In this document: piece after piece, positions 1 to 7,667 of the stretch
Numbering within the stretch: the stretch's first letter is position 1
Layout of the letters: each line of letters begins with the position of its first letter
Origin: Erythrobacter dokdonensis DSW-74
GTDB taxonomy: Bacteria > Pseudomonadota > Alphaproteobacteria > Sphingomonadales > Sphingomonadaceae
DNA length: 64,000 nt
Reading direction: 5' to 3'
Assembly (NCBI RefSeq): GCF_001677335.1
Contig: NZ_LZYB01000003.1
Coordinates: forward strand, 1-64,000
Notes under the pieces: model-generated
Seen by the model: the letters and a program-made list of their open reading frames with translations, nothing else
What the model was told of the DNA's origin: nothing
The model's database searches: none
Program-made: the position numbers and the translations under genes

Positions 1-186
1 CTCGGCGGCCATGGCCCCCGTCTGCGGCGCGCTGGCGGCGGCGAGCTGGCGGCTGCGGGCGGCGAGGGCCCGGCTGCGATCCTCCGCTGCCAACGCCTCT
101 GCCAGCGCGCCCAATGCCTGCCGCCGGGCGACCCCGGCGATCAGCGCCTGTCGCCGGATCAGCGCAAGACGGCGGGCTTCACGCAT
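1..186 (-). CDS. fliJ: FliJ-like flagellar export chaperone, N-terminal part (cut by window edge)
   Basis: The ATG at 186 overlaps the fliI stop (GATGCGTGA arrangement), and an open frame of 62 codons runs off the left edge. The visible peptide begins MREARRLALIRRQALI and is rich in Ala, Arg, Gln and Glu, as expected of a coiled-coil protein. FliJ is the small coiled-coil subunit that binds the FliI ATPase ring and FlhA in the flagellar type III export apparatus. The call rests mainly on position directly after fliI and on composition. The C-terminus is not visible. Confidence 0.6.
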   Translation of the reverse strand, partial: MREARRLALIRRQALIAGVARRQALGALAEALAAEDRSRALAARSRQLAAASAPQTGAMAAE

Positions 187-1513
187 CGACCTTGGCCATC
201 AGCGCCGCAAGTGCGGCATGGCTCGTAGCGAGCGGCTCTGCCTCCCCGCGTGTCTGGGTGAGGAACTGATCGATCGCCTCCGAACGGGCCAGCGCGGTAT
301 CAAGCAGCGGGTCGCTGCCCGTGCGATAGGCGCCCATCAGCACCAGGTCGCGATTGGCCTCGCGCGCGGCGATAAGGGCGCGCAAGCTCCGCGCGGCACG
401 GGCGATGTCGGGCGGCACCAGATCGTCCATCACCCGGCTGAGCGAGGCAGGCACGTCGATTGCGGGATAATGTCCGCGCTGCGCCAGTTCGCGCGACAGC
501 ACGATGTGTCCGTCGAGAATCGCGCGCGCGGTATCGACCACCGGATCATTGGCATCGTCGCCATCGGCCAGCACGGTATAGATCCCGGTCACCGCTCCGC
601 CGCTGCGGGCCGAATTGCCGGCGCGCTCCACCAGGCGCGTGATCGCGGCAAGCGCGCTCGGCGGATAGCCCCGCGCCGCGCCCGGCTCGCCCAGCACCAG
701 TGCCAGCTCGCGCGCAGCATGGGCGACGCGGGTCAGGCTGTCGAGGATCAGCAGCACGCGTTTGCCCTGCGCGCGGAAAAATTCGGCGACAGAGCAAGCA
801 TATTGCGCCGCGCGCAGCCGCAGGTTCGGGGCGTGATCGGCGGGCACGGCGACCACCACGATCCCGCCGCGCCGCGCGCCTGCCATATGCCGGCCCACAA
901 AGTCCGAAACCTCGCGCGCCCGCTCTCCGATCAGCGCTACCACGGTGACATCGGCGACCGCGTGTCCGGCGATGGTATCGACCAGCACCGACTTGCCGAC
1001 CCCCGATCCGGCCATGATCCCCAGTCGCTGGCCGACACCCATTGTCGCCAGCGCATTGATCGCGCGCACTCCGCAATCGAAGGGCCGGCTGACGCTGGCG
1101 CGTTCGAGCGCACCTTCGCGTTGTCCGGCCAGTGGCCAAGCGTGGGGCAGGTCAAGCCGCGGGCCGCCGTCGATCGGATGGCCGAGCGCATCCACCGCCC
1201 GGCCGAGCAACGCCTCGCCGACGCGCACCTCGCCCGGCGCGCCCAGCGACCGCACAGCCGCACGCGGCCGCAGCAGCATGGTATCGCCCAGCATCATCAT
1301 CAGCGAGTGGCCGGCGCGAAAGCCGATCACCTCGGCAAGGCATTCGCTGCCGTTGCCGTTCTCGATAACTCCGAGCGATCCGACCGGCAGCGGCAGGCCG
1401 GCGACCTCGATCAGCCCGCCGTCGCACGCGACCACGCGGCCCATGCGCACCGGCCCTTTATCCCGCGGCGCGGCGCGCATCCGGGCGAGGTCGAGTTGCA
1501 ATTCGGCGATCAT
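179..1513 (-). CDS. fliI: Flagellum-specific export ATPase FliI
   Basis: 444 residues, normal for FliI. It has a P-loop GSGVGKS at about 169-175 and a Walker B strand VLLILD at 253-258 followed by SLTR, as in the F1-beta/FliI/type III secretion ATPase family. The enzyme forms a hexamer at the cytoplasmic base of the flagellum and energises unfolding and entry of export substrates with FliH and FliJ. The ATG overlaps the fliH stop by 4 bp (ATGA), and the stop overlaps the fliJ start, so translation is probably coupled. It is the sixth gene of the operon that starts with the sigma-54 activator at 6486. Confidence 0.95.
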   Translation of the reverse strand: MIAELQLDLARMRAAPRDKGPVRMGRVVACDGGLIEVAGLPLPVGSLGVIENGNGSECLAEVIGFRAGHSLMMMLGDTMLLRPRAAVRSLGAPGEVRVGEALLGRAVDALGHPIDGGPRLDLPHAWPLAGQREGALERASVSRPFDCGVRAINALATMGVGQRLGIMAGSGVGKSVLVDTIAGHAVADVTVVALIGERAREVSDFVGRHMAGARRGGIVVVAVPADHAPNLRLRAAQYACSVAEFFRAQGKRVLLILDSLTRVAHAARELALVLGEPGAARGYPPSALAAITRLVERAGNSARSGGAVTGIYTVLADGDDANDPVVDTARAILDGHIVLSRELAQRGHYPAIDVPASLSRVMDDLVPPDIARAARSLRALIAAREANRDLVLMGAYRTGSDPLLDTALARSEAIDQFLTQTRGEAEPLATSHAALAALMAKVDA

Positions 1514-2154
1514 CCGCGCACCGCCGCGGCGATCGTGCGGCGCCAGTCCTGCGGCCCGTCGCGCACGGCGCCATCCGGCCCTTCGAGTAGCAGGCCGCCG
1601 CGTTCGAGCGCGGAATCCGCGATTACGCTCCAGTCCGCCAGCGCCTCCGGGCCGAGCGCTGCAATATCTTCGGGGTGGAGATGCAACCGCAAGGCGGTGG
1701 GCGCGCCTCCGATCCGCGCTGCTGCCGCATGGCAGCGGGCGAGCAGGGCATCACGATCGGTCGCATGATCCTCAAGCACCCCGCCGCACAGTGCGATCAC
1801 CGTGTCAGCGAGATCCTGCGCCAGCACGTCCCGTGCCGCCTCGTCGAGCGCACGGAACGCGAGCCGCAGCGCGCGCTGCCGGGCGGCGTCGCGCTCGGCC
1901 TCGGCCAGTGCCGCCATGCGGCCGGCCGCCTCGCCTTCGGCATAGGCCAGCGCCAGGGCGTCTTCGGCGGCGCTATCCCGCACGGCTTCCGGCTCGGCTT
2001 CGGCCGGGGCGACCGCCGCCGCAGGTTCCGGCGCAAGCGCGGAAAAGGGCATCGCATCGCGAAAGTCCGCCGGCTCGGCCAGCGCGGCCAGCCAGCCGGG
2101 CGGCGCGGGCGCTGCCTCTGGCAACGCGGCGAGCCAATCAGACGAATTCGCCAT
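1510..2154 (-). CDS. fliH: Flagellar assembly protein FliH
   Basis: 214 residues. The N-terminus is Ala/Pro-rich with a WLAALPEA...WLAALAEPADF repeat that resembles the Trp-containing N-terminal segment by which FliH attaches to the C ring and FlhA. A charged Ala/Glu/Arg-rich helical middle and a compact C-terminal part follow (GPDGAVRDGPQDWRRTI). FliH is the peripheral-stalk-like regulator of FliI. Sequence similarity in this family is weak, so the call leans on the position between fliG (17-bp overlap) and fliI (4-bp overlap) and on overall architecture. Confidence 0.85.
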   Translation of the reverse strand: MANSSDWLAALPEAAPAPPGWLAALAEPADFRDAMPFSALAPEPAAAVAPAEAEPEAVRDSAAEDALALAYAEGEAAGRMAALAEAERDAARQRALRLAFRALDEAARDVLAQDLADTVIALCGGVLEDHATDRDALLARCHAAAARIGGAPTALRLHLHPEDIAALGPEALADWSVIADSALERGGLLLEGPDGAVRDGPQDWRRTIAAAVRG

Positions 2155-3181
2155 TGCCGCTTCCGATCACGATTTCGCCCGTTTCGGCGAGGCCACGCGC
2201 AATTTCGACGATCGCGCGCTGGGCTGCCTGGACCTCGTTCCTGGCAACCCGTCCGCGCAGCTCGATCTCGTCGCGTACCCCGTCCGCCGCGCGGCTCGAC
2301 ATGGCGGCAAAGAAGGGCGCGCGCTCGGGCTCCTTGAGGCCCTTGAGCGCATCGACCAGCTTTTCCGAGTCCACGTCGCGCAGCAGGCGGCCCATGGACA
2401 TGGGATCGAGCGCGAACAGCATCTCGAAGGTGAACAGCTCTTCCTCGATCCTCTCGGCCAACGGCTGGTCGTGCTCGGCAATCGCGGGCAGCACGGTCTG
2501 GCGCAGGTCGCCTGCAGCCAGATTGATGAGGTTCGCCGCTTCGCGCGGGCCGCCGAGCGCCAGCGCCGCTGCACCGAAGGTGGCGGTGATGCGCTGTGTC
2601 AGCAGCGTGTCAATCGTGGCGATCGCCTGCGGGGAAATCGGGCCGCTTTTCGCAACCCGTTCGACCACCATCGTCTGCAAACTTGCAGGCAGCCCGGCGA
2701 GAACCTCGGCGGCAGGTTCGGGCTCGATCAGCAGCAGCAGCGCGGCGATTACTTGGGGGTGCTCGTCCGCGATCAGCCGCACCAGCACGTCGGGCACCAG
2801 CCAGCGCGCCAGTTCGACACTGCGGGGCCGCGCATCGGGCGCGATCCGTTGCATCATGCTGTCCGCCCGCGCCGGACCAAGCGCCTCGTCCAGCAGCGTC
2901 CGCACCCGCTCGCCGCGGTTGCCTCGGGGAAGAAGTTCGCGTCCGGCCTCGCTGACGAAATCGGCCAGGGCCTCGGCCATGCGCGGCTGGTCGATTTCGC
3001 CCAGAGCGAGCATGGCAGCGCCGATGCGTTCGAGCTCGCCGGGCGAAAGGCGGCCGAGAATGGCCGCGGCTTCCTCGTCGCCGAGGAGCATCAGGAACAC
3101 TGCGGCACGATCGATCCGCGATAGCAGACGTTCGGGCATGCCTGCGGCTTCGGTGCCGTCGGGGGCAAAATCAAGGTTCAT
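2138..3181 (-). CDS. fliG: Flagellar motor switch protein FliG
   Basis: 347 residues, close to the usual 330-350. FliG links the MS ring (FliF) to the C ring and carries the torque-generating C-terminal domain that meets the MotA stator. The family pattern is visible: an N-terminal FliF-binding helical domain (AAVFLMLLGDEEAAAIL), a middle ARM domain (RWLVPDVLVRLIADEHPQVIAALLL) and a C-terminal domain with charged residues (GLKEPERAPFFAAMSSRAAD). The start overlaps the fliF stop by 4 bp. Confidence 0.95.
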   Translation of the reverse strand: MNLDFAPDGTEAAGMPERLLSRIDRAAVFLMLLGDEEAAAILGRLSPGELERIGAAMLALGEIDQPRMAEALADFVSEAGRELLPRGNRGERVRTLLDEALGPARADSMMQRIAPDARPRSVELARWLVPDVLVRLIADEHPQVIAALLLLIEPEPAAEVLAGLPASLQTMVVERVAKSGPISPQAIATIDTLLTQRITATFGAAALALGGPREAANLINLAAGDLRQTVLPAIAEHDQPLAERIEEELFTFEMLFALDPMSMGRLLRDVDSEKLVDALKGLKEPERAPFFAAMSSRAADGVRDEIELRGRVARNEVQAAQRAIVEIARGLAETGEIVIGSGNGEFV

Positions 3182-4866
3182 GTCGCCTGAGCCTCCGGGC
3201 CTTCGTCATCTGCGGCGGCGAGCATCCGTTGCAGCGCCTCGACGGCGCGTTCGGGCTGGCTTGCAGCAAGCAGGCGGGCGCGTTCGACCTGCTGCGCAAG
3301 CTCGCCCGGCGGAGCGCTGGCAGACATTGCCGCGAGCGGCATGCCATCGGGCATGGCGTCGGCGGCCGATACGGTGTCCTCGCCCCTGTCTGCGGTCAGC
3401 AATGTGCCGTCCGGGCCAGGGGTTGCGACGGCATCCGCCTTGCCCCGCCCGCGCAGTTTGCCGATCAGCGGACGCACCGCGAGCAGCAGCACCAGCAGCA
3501 CAGCCAGCAGCGCGGTGCCATAGCGCACCAGCATCGCGAACCACGGCGCCTCGTAGAAGGCCGGGGGCTCCAGGCTGACCGTTTCGAACTTGCTCGCCAC
3601 GACTTCCACCCGGTCGCCGCGCGCTGCATTCGCGCCGACGGCGGCGCCCACCAGCGCTTCAAGCTGCGCTGCCGTCATCGGCGCGGCGGCTTTGAGCGCC
3701 TCGTCGCTTACCGCAACCGCGACCGACAGTTTCACGAGCCCGCCCGGGCGGGTGCTGGTGACCGCGACCTCGCGGCCGAGTTCGTAATTGCGCTGCACCG
3801 CGCTTTCGGTGTCGGTGGCGGCATCGGCGCGGGGTTGGGGCGGCTGTGGCGGGCCGTCGACCAGCTCGGCATCGGGCGGCGGGGTATTGGCGGGCACACC
3901 CGGCACGCCGCCGACCGGCGCCGCACCGGTGCGGGTCGCGTTGCGCTCGCTCTCGTTGCGGACAACGCCTTCCTTTTCATAGGTCTCGCGCGCCGAGGTG
4001 ACTTCGTTCTGGTCGAGCTCTGCCTGCACCTGCGCGGAGAAATTGCCTTCGCCCAGCAAGGGCATGAGCAGCGCGTCGATCTGTTCGCGCAGCTTGGCCT
4101 CGTGTTCGCGCTGGAGCAGCAGGGCATCGAGCCGGTTCTCGCGCGGGGAGGACAGCAACCGCCCGTTCTGGTCGACCACCCGCACCGCATCCGCGTTCAT
4201 CCCCGGCACCGAGGCCGCGACGAGATTGACGATCGCCTCGACCTGCGACTGGGACAGGCTGCGCCCGTTTACGAGACGCAGCATAACCGAGGCGGAAGGC
4301 GGGTTGTTTTCGCGCACGAAGACCGAGCGTTCGGGCGTGGCAAGATGGACGCGCACGCTCTCGATCCCGTCGATCTCGCGGATCGTCAGCATCAATTCCC
4401 GTTCACGCGCCAGCCTCAGGCGTTCGCCCTCCAGCGTGCGCGAAGTGCCCAGCGGCATGGCATCGAGCATCGCGCTCGCATCCTCGGGTGCGGCGATCCC
4501 GGCATCGCTGGCGACCAGCATCCGCGCCCGGTAGACATCGTCCTGCGCCACCGAGAGCGCGCCGGTCTGGTTGTCGATGGCGTAGGCAATGCCGCCCGCA
4601 TCGAGCGCTTCGACCACCTTGGCGCGCTCGGCATCGGAGAGACTCGTGTACAGCACCCGGTCGGGGCCGGAGGAAATCGCCACCCACAGGGCGCCTGCCG
4701 CCGCCAGCGCCCCGACCCCGGCAAGCGCGGGCAGGGCGCGCGATAGCGCGGGCTGGGCGATGAAGCCCGCCACCGGATCGGGCAGCAGGGTGCGCCAGGC
4801 GGCTTGCGGCGGGGCAGACGGAAGGCCCGCCGGATCTGCGGCGGCGGGAAGTGCGCTATCGGCCAT
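3178..4866 (-). CDS. fliF: Flagellar MS-ring protein FliF
   Basis: 562 residues. One transmembrane segment lies near residues 45-65 (LPALAGVGALAAAGALWVAI) and a second near the C-terminus (LLAVLLVLLLAVRPLI). Between them are the periplasmic ring-building motifs, with LYTSLSDAERAKVVEALDA and RVHLATPERSVF typical of the YscJ/FliF family. FliF monomers form the MS ring, the first structure built in the inner membrane. The cytoplasmic tail that binds FliG follows the second membrane segment. It lies 4 bp downstream of fliE. Confidence 0.95.
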   Translation of the reverse strand: MADSALPAAADPAGLPSAPPQAAWRTLLPDPVAGFIAQPALSRALPALAGVGALAAAGALWVAISSGPDRVLYTSLSDAERAKVVEALDAGGIAYAIDNQTGALSVAQDDVYRARMLVASDAGIAAPEDASAMLDAMPLGTSRTLEGERLRLARERELMLTIREIDGIESVRVHLATPERSVFVRENNPPSASVMLRLVNGRSLSQSQVEAIVNLVAASVPGMNADAVRVVDQNGRLLSSPRENRLDALLLQREHEAKLREQIDALLMPLLGEGNFSAQVQAELDQNEVTSARETYEKEGVVRNESERNATRTGAAPVGGVPGVPANTPPPDAELVDGPPQPPQPRADAATDTESAVQRNYELGREVAVTSTRPGGLVKLSVAVAVSDEALKAAAPMTAAQLEALVGAAVGANAARGDRVEVVASKFETVSLEPPAFYEAPWFAMLVRYGTALLAVLLVLLLAVRPLIGKLRGRGKADAVATPGPDGTLLTADRGEDTVSAADAMPDGMPLAAMSASAPPGELAQQVERARLLAASQPERAVEALQRMLAAADDEGPEAQAT

Positions 4867-4870
4867 CTAC

Positions 4871-5230
4871 TCAGCCCCCCATCCGCATGATGTCCTGGTA
4901 GGCGGTGAGCAGCTTGTTGCGCACCTGCAGGGTCGCCTCGAAGGCGACGCCTGCTTCCTGCCGGGCGAGCATGACTTCGGCGATGTCGGTGACCTGGCCG
5001 CGTTCGTAGGCAACCTGCATGTCGCTCGATCGCTGCTGCACCGCGTTGACCTGTTTGAGTGCATTGCCGAGCGTGTCGGCAAAGCCTGCCGCGGGTGTCG
5101 CTGCGGGGGCCTGCGGCTGCGCGCCTTGGCTGGCGGCGCGCACGTCCTGCAGCGCGGCGCTTCGGGCGAGCACATTCTGGCGCAGCGCCATGATGTCGGC
5201 GGGGCCGAAGCCGGAGCGGATCGGGTTCAT
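4871..5230 (-). CDS. fliE: Flagellar hook-basal body protein FliE
   Basis: 119 residues. The C-terminal half has the family pattern FADTLGNALKQVNAVQQ, QVTDIAEVMLARQEAGVAFEATLQVRNKLLTAYQDIMRM, which forms the helices joining the MS ring to the proximal rod and the export gate. The ATG at 5230 overlaps the stop of the sigma-54 activator gene by 4 bp, and a 4-bp gap separates it from fliF. FliE is an early export substrate, in keeping with its position first among the structural genes. Confidence 0.93.
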   Translation of the reverse strand: MNPIRSGFGPADIMALRQNVLARSAALQDVRAASQGAQPQAPAATPAAGFADTLGNALKQVNAVQQRSSDMQVAYERGQVTDIAEVMLARQEAGVAFEATLQVRNKLLTAYQDIMRMGG

Positions 5231-6486
5231 GCCCGGCCTCCTGCAACCATGCCGCTCGCCCGCATCGAGGCAAGGCGGTAGCGCAGGGTGCGCTCCGAGA
5301 TGCCCAAGGCGCGCGCTGTGGCGCTGCGGTTGCCGTCATGGCTGGCGAGCGCGGCGAGGATTGCCTGTGCTTGCGAGGCGAAGGCGACATCCGACAGCGA
5401 GCGCTGCTCTGCGGCGGGTGCGGGCCTGGCGTCATCGGTTACGGGCCGGACCGCACTGTCAAAGATGATGTGGTCGGCCGCGATCGTGCCGCTGTCCCCG
5501 CTGAGCAGAATCGCGCGGCGGATGACGTTCTCCAGCTCGCGGACATTGCCCGGCCATGGGTGGCCTTCGAGCAGCGCCAGCGCGTCCCGCCCGATCCAGC
5601 CCGGCTGGCCGGGCGCGCAAGCGTGGCGCAGCAGCATCCCGAAGGCGAGCGGGGCGATGTCGCCGGGCCGGTCGCGCAAGGCGGGGATGCACAGCGGGAA
5701 GACGTTGAGGCGGTAGAGCAGGTCCTCGCGGAAGCGCCCGGCCTCGACTTCGCTGGCAAGGTGGCGGTTGGTGGCCGCGACGATCCGCACGTCGACGCTT
5801 ACCGGGCGGGTCGCGCCAAGCGGCAGCACTTCGCCTTCCTGCAAGGCGCGCAGCAGCTTGGCCTGCAAGGCCAGCGGGAGTTCGCCGATCTCGTCAAGCA
5901 GCAGCGTGCCCTTGTCGGCGGCGCGGAACAGGCCCTCGCCCGCCTCGGCAGCGCCGGTGAAGGCGCCTTTCCGGTGGCCGAACAGCAGCGCCTCGAGCAT
6001 GGCTTCGGGCATGGCGGCGCAATTGACAGCGACGAAGGGGCCATCCTTGCGCGGCGAGAGCTGGTGGACGAAGCGCGCCAGCACTTCCTTGCCGGTGCCG
6101 GTCGGCCCTTCGAGCAATACGGGGATGTCGCTCGCCGAAATGCGCTCGGCCAGTGTCAGCAGCGCCATCGACTGGGCATCGCCCGCAATCGGCCAGCCAC
6201 CATGCGAGGCAGCGGCGAGCAGCGCGGGCCGTGCCGTTTCGGGCGCGGCAGGATCATAGGCGAGCGCGATGCGGCCGGGCGCTGAAAGGGTCAGCGCAGG
6301 TTCGGGCGCGCGGGACAGTGCGATCGCGACCGCCCCTGCCGCGGGCCTGGCGGCTACGGCGTCTCCCAGCGTTATCCGCTCGCTTTGCCAGCGGCGACCC
6401 ATCAGGGGCACGGTGATGTCGAGCAGCGCCTCGTGTCCGGCCAGACGGACGGGCGGAAGTGTTGCAGTGCCTGCGGAAATGGTCAT
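5227..6486 (-). CDS. flbD: Sigma-54-dependent flagellar transcription activator (FlbD/FleQ type)
   Basis: 419 residues from the ATG at 6486. An in-frame upstream extension to 6540 is open but runs through palindromic promoter DNA, so the shorter start is preferred. The AAA+ domain has Walker A GPTGTGKE at 127-134, the sigma-54 contact loop GAFTGA at 174-179 and Walker B GTLLLDEIG at 193-201. The C-terminus is a Fis-type helix-turn-helix (GNRSATARALGISERTLRYR). The first ~105 residues do not show the phosphoacceptor pattern of a receiver domain, so activity may be set by a partner rather than by phosphorylation. It heads the fliEFGHIJ operon and is the obvious activator for the three -24/-12 promoters in this window. 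The name flbD is by role and position; fleQ would also fit. Confidence 0.88.
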   Translation of the reverse strand: MTISAGTATLPPVRLAGHEALLDITVPLMGRRWQSERITLGDAVAARPAAGAVAIALSRAPEPALTLSAPGRIALAYDPAAPETARPALLAAASHGGWPIAGDAQSMALLTLAERISASDIPVLLEGPTGTGKEVLARFVHQLSPRKDGPFVAVNCAAMPEAMLEALLFGHRKGAFTGAAEAGEGLFRAADKGTLLLDEIGELPLALQAKLLRALQEGEVLPLGATRPVSVDVRIVAATNRHLASEVEAGRFREDLLYRLNVFPLCIPALRDRPGDIAPLAFGMLLRHACAPGQPGWIGRDALALLEGHPWPGNVRELENVIRRAILLSGDSGTIAADHIIFDSAVRPVTDDARPAPAAEQRSLSDVAFASQAQAILAALASHDGNRSATARALGISERTLRYRLASMRASGMVAGGRA

Positions 6487-6509
6487 GGTCGCCCCTGTCA
6501 GTATGCAGT

Positions 6510-6544
6510 GGCAAACTCTTGCCGCGTGGACGTCCAACATGTTG
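6510..6544. promoter_or_regulatory. Cluster of three dyads in the activator/fliC divergent interval
   Basis: Three inverted repeats lie within 35 bp just upstream of the sigma-54 activator start: GGCAA-ACTC-TTGCC (6510-6523), GGACGTCC (6528-6535) and CAACATGTTG (6535-6544). All three are exact dyads. Position suggests autoregulatory operators of the activator. No -24/-12 element with correct spacing was found here: TGGCAAACTCTTGC on the plus strand has one base too few. The protein that binds is unknown. Confidence 0.45.
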
Positions 6545-6665
6545 CAAATTTAAGCCCCCGTAGCTTCCCTTAGTCGCGTCCTTGTGCGCCGGGGGGAAGG
6601 CCTCGATTGCCATATGGGCGTGCGGCTGACGCTTGCCGGTGACCTGGATGCCTGACGGCAAAAAA

Positions 6666-6699
6666 GCGGCTTAAACATCCCGGCAGGCGGCCGCTCTAA
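6666..6699 (+). promoter_or_regulatory. Candidate fliC promoter: FliA-like TTAAAC-N13-GCCG and CtrA-like TTAAACAT
   Basis: GCGGCTTAAACAT begins at 6666. TTAAAC at 6671-6676 is followed after 13 bases by GCCGCTCT at 6690-6697, which resembles a sigma-28 element (TAAA, spacer, GCCGATAA). The same TTAAAC-N13-GCC layout occurs before flgM. The left part, TTAAACAT, also matches 7 of 8 bases of the CtrA half-site TTAACCAT. No convincing sigma-54 element was found in the fliC leader. The start codon is about 55 bp downstream. The sigma-28 reading is by eye. Confidence 0.4.
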
Positions 6700-6753
6700 T
6701 GGCCAGCAGCGACGGGCCTGTTCGTCCTGCCTGACCATTCGGGAGTTTGAACA

Positions 6754-7575
6754 ATGAACGTAGTGAACACCAATATCTCGGCCCTGCGCGCCACCAATGC
6801 CAGCACGCAGGCCGGCCGTATGCTCGGCACCGCAATGGAGCGCCTGTCGACCGGCCGCCGCATCAACAGCGCTGCCGATGACGCCGCGGGCCTCGCGATC
6901 GCCGCCTCCATGACCTCGCAGATCCGCGGCATGGCGCAGGGCGTGCGCAACGCCAATGACGGCATCAGCCTTGCCCAGACCGCCGAAGGCGCGCTCGACG
7001 AGGTCACCAACATGCTCCAGCGGATGCGCGAACTGACCGTGCAGCGTTCGAACGAGACCTATTCGGCCACCGACATCGCCAACATCGATGCCGAGCGCGA
7101 CGCGCTGGCCGGACAGATCAACCAGGTGATCGAGAACACCACCTTCAATGGCATCAACCTGTTCTCGACCGCGACCAACGAGATCAGCATCCAGGCCGGT
7201 GCCGAAGCGGTCGATGCGCTGTCGGTCACCCTGCCCGATCTCGAACAGGCCGCCGCGATGACCGCGGTCGTCACCTTCGGCGCATCGCCGGCGGCGGTCG
7301 CGGGCGCGACGCTTGACCAGTATGATGCCGCGATCGGTGCCGTGACAACCGCCCGCGCCGATCTGGGTGCGTTCCAGAACCGTCTGCAGTCGGCGGTGAA
7401 CAACCTCACCAATGTCTCGACCAACCTCACCGATGCGCGTTCGCGGATCATGGACACCGACTATTCGCAGGAGACGACCGCGCTCGCCAAGGCGCAGATT
7501 CTCGGCCAGGCCTCGACCGCGATGCTGGCCCAGGCCAACCAGTCGCAGCAGAACGTCCTGTCGCTGCTGCGGTAA
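6754..7575 (+). CDS. fliC: Flagellin
   Basis: 273 residues, a short flagellin made almost only of the conserved D0/D1 ends. The N-terminus (MNVVNTNISALRATNAS, then STGRRINSAADDAAGLAIA) and C-terminus (SRIMDTDYSQETTALAKAQIL, QASTAMLAQANQSQQNVLSLLR) are classic. Only about 60-70 residues of variable region separate them, so the filament has minimal surface domains. The gene is monocistronic, preceded by GGGAGTTTGAACA-ATG and followed by a strong terminator. It is divergent from the activator operon and is the probable final target of FliA. Confidence 0.97.
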   Translation: MNVVNTNISALRATNASTQAGRMLGTAMERLSTGRRINSAADDAAGLAIAASMTSQIRGMAQGVRNANDGISLAQTAEGALDEVTNMLQRMRELTVQRSNETYSATDIANIDAERDALAGQINQVIENTTFNGINLFSTATNEISIQAGAEAVDALSVTLPDLEQAAAMTAVVTFGASPAAVAGATLDQYDAAIGAVTTARADLGAFQNRLQSAVNNLTNVSTNLTDARSRIMDTDYSQETTALAKAQILGQASTAMLAQANQSQQNVLSLLR

Positions 7576-7620
7576 TTCCCCGCGTCGCGCTTCGCCCTTC
7601 CCCTGCGGAGGCGACCACCA

Positions 7621-7650
7621 AGACCCGGAGCCCTGCGGCTCCGGGTCTTT
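7621..7650 (+). terminator. Rho-independent terminator of fliC
   Basis: GACCCGGAGCC (7622-7632), a ctgc loop and GGCTCCGGGTC (7637-7647) form a perfect 11-bp GC-rich stem, extended by an A-T pair and followed by TTT. It lies 46 bp after the fliC stop and just past the putA stop on the other strand. Confidence 0.85.
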
Positions 7651-7667
7651 CGCGTGTCCTGCAACCG

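Noticed and set aside
11-3578. Long plus-strand open frames (585 and 877 codons) opposite fliI-fliF
   Set aside because: They are antisense shadows of a GC-rich operon, rich in Arg, Ala and Pro with no family motifs, while the minus strand carries fliI, fliH, fliG and fliF with full motifs.
6509-6522. TGGCAAACTCTTGC as a sigma-54 promoter
   Set aside because: Spacing is one base short and it points away from the activator gene; it is better read as part of the GGCAA-N4-TTGCC dyad.
6621-6660. Possible sigma-54 promoter of fliC (GGCTGACGCTTGC and TGGATGCCTGACGGCA)
   Set aside because: The first has GG-N9-GC spacing; the second has correct spacing but matches few consensus bases.
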